A stretch of 64,000 nucleotides of DNA from JAFDXJ01 sp039811225 (GTDB lineage Bacteria > Bacteroidota > Bacteroidia > Chitinophagales > Chitinophagaceae): positions 1 through 64,000 of the forward strand of contig JBDHYG010000010.1 of NCBI GenBank assembly GCA_039811225.1, given 5' to 3'. A program made the position numbers and the translations under genes. The notes beneath the pieces were generated by a model. The model was given only the letters and a program-made list of their open reading frames with translations, was not told the origin of the DNA and did not search any database. Positions within the stretch are counted from its first letter, which is position 1; each line of letters opens with the position of its first letter. Shown here piece after piece: positions 60,743 through 64,000 of the stretch.

Positions 60743-63700
60743 TCATTCCGTACAACAAACCGGCGGAACGGCTACCAGGTTGGATGTACGCAATATACGT
60801 TGATAACCTAAGTCAGTCGTTAATGGCCGACGCCTGTTTTCATCCATGTCTATATCGTACACACCACCACCAGGCTGTGTTGTAGCGTAGGTATGCACCT
60901 GTTCAGATTTTAATTGTTGTTGCATATCGCGCAGACCAGTATTCACCATTTGCATATAGTTGCCAAAATCCTTCCGGAATGTACTTTCACCGGGTGCATG
61001 TGCGGATAAGAGCCATGCATTACCAGATTCAGCATGGGCAGCATATTGATTATTGTATTGTGTCCTTATTTCTTTTGGCATAAAAAACTGATCATAGCCT
61101 GGCAATAATTCCACGCACAATACACTCAATGGGCTATTAGCCGGGAGGCCCATATTCTCTAATAAAGCCTCTATTTCTTTATTCATCCAACCGGTATATC
61201 CTTTGGGTGTTGCATCGGCATTGCTTTGTGAATAATTCGGTTTATATAAATCAGATTCCGGGAATAGTTGTTTATCACTTATTAAAATATTGCGTCGATC
61301 GCTGTTATCTGCCATGCAGACCTGTGCATACAGCAATGCCCAGATTTCAGTCCTCGGCGGTCGGTTGGTTACATTCCGGCCATTAAACACTGTTTGTGCG
61401 AAGGGAGCGGAAACAGTGATGAATTTTTCATTTCTGTTCGGCACGCAATATAATTGGGGTGGTGGATGTTGGATACCGGTACAACGCAAAGCCCTGCCAA
61501 ATCGGCCATTGGCGGTACTCCAAGGTATTTTATGCCCCACCCGGAATTCATACGTGAAGAAACCAAACATTTCTAATGCATCAGCATGCATACCTGGCGG
61601 AATGGGAAGAATATAATGCACTTTACTATCTGTAGAAGGAATCATTTCCTGCATAGCGAAGATGCCAGCTTTGTCATCACTGCTTGCGGGACTAATAATG
61701 CGGATTAATTCCGGATCGAGTGGTAAAGGTGGTTCTTTCGTGGCAACGAATAATTCCAATTGCCATTCAGCCAATAAAACATCGGGTGCATAGGCCAGCA
61801 TTCTTGCGTAGAATGTGTCATCCGGGTTTTTCAACGGTTCCGCAAATTCAACCCATAAATATTTTCTGCGTGTTTCCGTATTTGCATATTCGTTATCCCG
61901 GATATACTCACTCATTGAAATACCGGCACTGACAATTTTGGGCACTTCAGTGGGTGGTGTGGTAATCGGGAGATGAATATATAATTCCAAATCTTTATCC
62001 TTTTTTAAGGTAGGAGCGGTATTCGAAAAATTTACCACTACCCGGTATGCCGCAAGTATTTCATCCGGAAATTTATCCGGATCAGTTTGCTTTGGTTCTA
62101 TAGCATCTAAGAAACAGGCATAGGTTTGTGAGCGATCAGCCTGCAGGAGTGCAGGTAAATTTATGGCATGGGTAAAATTCATTTCACCCACGAGTGTTTC
62201 CGAAACAGCATTGGTAATTGCGGCATTTGTCAGGATATCTTTGGTTGTATTATTTTCCAGGAAAGCCTCCTGGTCGGTGGCACCCATTAGTTGCATGGCA
62301 TCCCGTAAAAAGATATTTCGCCTGTAAATAGAAAAGCCGATGACAGCTAATCCATCCCAAGTCCAGTCGCGGTTTACGAGGAGTGTAATCGGGACAAGCC
62401 AATGATTGAGTAAATCTTTCTTGGTAGCAAATGTGACACTTGTATTATCCGGTGAGGTGGTATTCCGGATGAAACGGCTTACGCCGAATTGCCAACGCTG
62501 GCCTTGTTTACCCAGCAAAGACATTCCTTTATTTTCTGCACCTATCGCAATGGATAGCCTATCCATGATGGTGGTGGGTTGATTGGACTCAGCTAAATTT
62601 TCAATAAAAATTTTATTCAGATCTGTGGTTAATTGCAAAGGCACTTCCGGTTGCAGGTAAATGCCTCTTATCATCATATTTTCTCCTGTTTGTTTAAAGA
62701 AGGCCTTTTCTGATTTTGCTTCTTTGCGTGTTTTGAAAGTGCTGATCATGCCTTTCAATTCCACACGATTGTTGCCATTTTCATCAATACCGCCATAATA
62801 ATCTTCCTTTTGTTTTGTAACCGGCCTTATCGTAATCCGGATATCTCTAGCAGTTGGTAAGACCAGATCGGTACGCTGATCATTGTCATTGTTTCCGGAA
62901 GTATTTAATCCAAGGTTGTCTAATTGGGTACTGCCATTGAATGAAAGGACCGGAGCATCAATAAAATTTAATTTTAGAGAAAGGTTGCTGTCGAGAGGAG
63001 TATCAAAGGAGCGGCGTGTAGTATATAGCCAGGCAAAATTATCTTTTGCATGCATCTTTCGAATAGTAGCATCCAATGCCAGGCATTTTACTTCAACCAT
63101 TATTTCTACACAAGCCACGTCGGGATCGTAGAGACCTATTGCCCGTTTGGAATTTTCTGCAATAACCTGATTGCTGTCGGCAATTAATTTTTCCACGCAG
63201 TCTGGATAAGCACCGGTAAATAAAATGGCTGGATAACCCAGGCGGGGCCGGGTCATTGTAATTTTATTGCCTGTAAAAAAGTCGGTATCGCCTACTGGCA
63301 ATGGAGTGATAAAATTAACCTGTGGCGGTATCACATGCCGTTTAAAAAGGCATGCTGTAACAGGTGCCGGCGCATTGTATGCCGGTTCCATTTCTACGGT
63401 GGGGCCACCGCCGGTAATATCAGCCATGCGGCCACGGAATTCGTAATGATGGCCGTATAACAAACTTATTTGTTCAAGACCTGCCGCTTTATAAAACGTA
63501 TTTTTAGTTGCTTTAAAAGGTTGTTCATTTACCGGGTCATATGCATTTGAAGGCCCTAAATGATTTTTATCAATTTCATCTTTGTGATAAATAGCAATGG
63601 CATCTTCATCCTGGAGCACTAAACTATTACCGATCCATTGTGTGAAATAGGCAGGTAACCAATAGTGCGTTGCGGGATCCTGGTCTGGTTTGCTGGGATA

Positions 63701-64000
63701 GACTTCTACACCCAGTTCAATGGTATCACCTTTGACACCTATCTGTTCTTCATCGAGGAAAACATCTTTTTCATAACCAACACGGCAAAGGGATGTCCAT
63801 TTATTGGGCGGGTTACCTTCTGTTGCTTTTTCCCGCACATCTATTCTGTATTGATACACACCTAATGGTGCATCGGCACGTTGCCCGGTTCCGGCATCTT
63901 CTGTCATTTGCCTGGATATCCATTCCGCAATTTGCTCATCATCCCAGGCGAGGCGTATCCCAATATCACTGGTAACCGGCGCTTCATCATCCTGTTCTTC
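60743..64000 (-). CDS. Very large unknown protein (5' end outside window)
   Basis: The open frame runs at least 1085 codons and crosses the right edge of the window: the codons before the first Met (63907) are coding too (…IRLAWDDEQIAEWISRQM), so the true start is upstream of this window. I do not recognise the family. The protein has no signal or membrane segment in the visible part, is acidic and rich in Asn, Pro and Asp, and has many repeated-looking beta segments (NFITPLPVGDTDFF, KITMTRPRLGYPAI, PRTEIWALLYAQVC). Cys pair at the C-terminus (VPPVCCTE). No known catalytic motif was seen. Its stop is followed by a terminator and then the acylase gene. Confidence 0.8.
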   Translation of the reverse strand, partial: EEQDDEAPVTSDIGIRLAWDDEQIAEWISRQMTEDAGTGQRADAPLGVYQYRIDVREKATEGNPPNKWTSLCRVGYEKDVFLDEEQIGVKGDTIELGVEVYPSKPDQDPATHYWLPAYFTQWIGNSLVLQDEDAIAIYHKDEIDKNHLGPSNAYDPVNEQPFKATKNTFYKAAGLEQISLLYGHHYEFRGRMADITGGGPTVEMEPAYNAPAPVTACLFKRHVIPPQVNFITPLPVGDTDFFTGNKITMTRPRLGYPAILFTGAYPDCVEKLIADSNQVIAENSKRAIGLYDPDVACVEIMVEVKCLALDATIRKMHAKDNFAWLYTTRRSFDTPLDSNLSLKLNFIDAPVLSFNGSTQLDNLGLNTSGNNDNDQRTDLVLPTARDIRITIRPVTKQKEDYYGGIDENGNNRVELKGMISTFKTRKEAKSEKAFFKQTGENMMIRGIYLQPEVPLQLTTDLNKIFIENLAESNQPTTIMDRLSIAIGAENKGMSLLGKQGQRWQFGVSRFIRNTTSPDNTSVTFATKKDLLNHWLVPITLLVNRDWTWDGLAVIGFSIYRRNIFLRDAMQLMGATDQEAFLENNTTKDILTNAAITNAVSETLVGEMNFTHAINLPALLQADRSQTYACFLDAIEPKQTDPDKFPDEILAAYRVVVNFSNTAPTLKKDKDLELYIHLPITTPPTEVPKIVSAGISMSEYIRDNEYANTETRRKYLWVEFAEPLKNPDDTFYARMLAYAPDVLLAEWQLELFVATKEPPLPLDPELIRIISPASSDDKAGIFAMQEMIPSTDSKVHYILPIPPGMHADALEMFGFFTYEFRVGHKIPWSTANGRFGRALRCTGIQHPPPQLYCVPNRNEKFITVSAPFAQTVFNGRNVTNRPPRTEIWALLYAQVCMADNSDRRNILISDKQLFPESDLYKPNYSQSNADATPKGYTGWMNKEIEALLENMGLPANSPLSVLCVELLPGYDQFFMPKEIRTQYNNQYAAHAESGNAWLLSAHAPGESTFRKDFGNYMQMVNTGLRDMQQQLKSEQVHTYATTQPGGGVYDIDMDENRRRPLTTDLGYQRILRTSNLVAVPPVCCTE

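Overview
The window is a chromosomal segment of a Bacteroidota bacterium, most likely of the Chitinophagaceae or a close relative. Supporting signs are a SusC/SusD pair, PorV and GldJ of the type IX secretion/gliding machinery, three exported proteins ending in T9SS type A sorting domains, a DUF5686 protein, promoters of the Bacteroidota type (-33 TTTG, -7 TAnnTTTG), no Shine-Dalgarno sequences, and an animal-type NADP isocitrate dehydrogenase. No tRNA, rRNA, CRISPR array, insertion sequence or prophage was seen. Most of the window is ordinary, densely packed core genome.

Layout. 1-4.3 kb: start of a ribosomal operon (infA, rpmJ running off the left edge), two small exported unknowns, a DUF2269 membrane protein, and grpE-dnaJ. 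4.4-7 kb: icd and dinB. 7-9.8 kb: a minus-strand RNA-modification operon (rlmN, an RsuA/RluB-type and an RluA-type pseudouridine synthase). 10-11.4 kb: type II NADH dehydrogenase. 11.6-16.6 kb: a three-gene operon for exported proteins (a Gly-rich repeat protein, a TPR protein, a T9SS protein), followed convergently by a large T9SS adhesin-like protein. 19.7-28.2 kb: comM, a DUF5686 gene broken by one in-frame TAG, marC, metF, lptB, GH3. 28.3-31.2 kb: rplM-rpsI-rpsB-tsf with a leader hairpin and terminator. 31.4-37.3 kb: a methyltransferase, a small unknown, acyl-CoA ligase, thiolase, and a cluster of arfB, dtd and a MazG-like pyrophosphohydrolase. 37.5-41 kb: an M4 metalloprotease and a cupin. 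41.2-46.7 kb: ricT, holB, glutathione peroxidase, comF, radA. 47.2-51.8 kb: susC-susD. 51.9-58.5 kb: ispF, porV, gldJ, nadC, yciH, M1 peptidase. 58.5-64 kb: a penicillin-acylase-family enzyme and a very large unknown protein that continues past the right edge.

How the parts fit. PorV and GldJ belong to the export/gliding system that would carry the three CTD-bearing proteins in the same window. Translation genes recur: infA, rpmJ, the S2/S9/L13/EF-Ts block, rlmN and two pseudouridine synthases, arfB, dtd and yciH.

The observations most worth a second look are the in-frame amber codon in the DUF5686 gene, a terminator-like hairpin pointing away from susC on the minus strand that suggests an antisense small RNA, a short hairpin in the L13 leader, the Gly-rich repeat operon, and the unrecognised protein of more than 1085 residues at the right edge. 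All calls come from reading the sequence; no database search was run.
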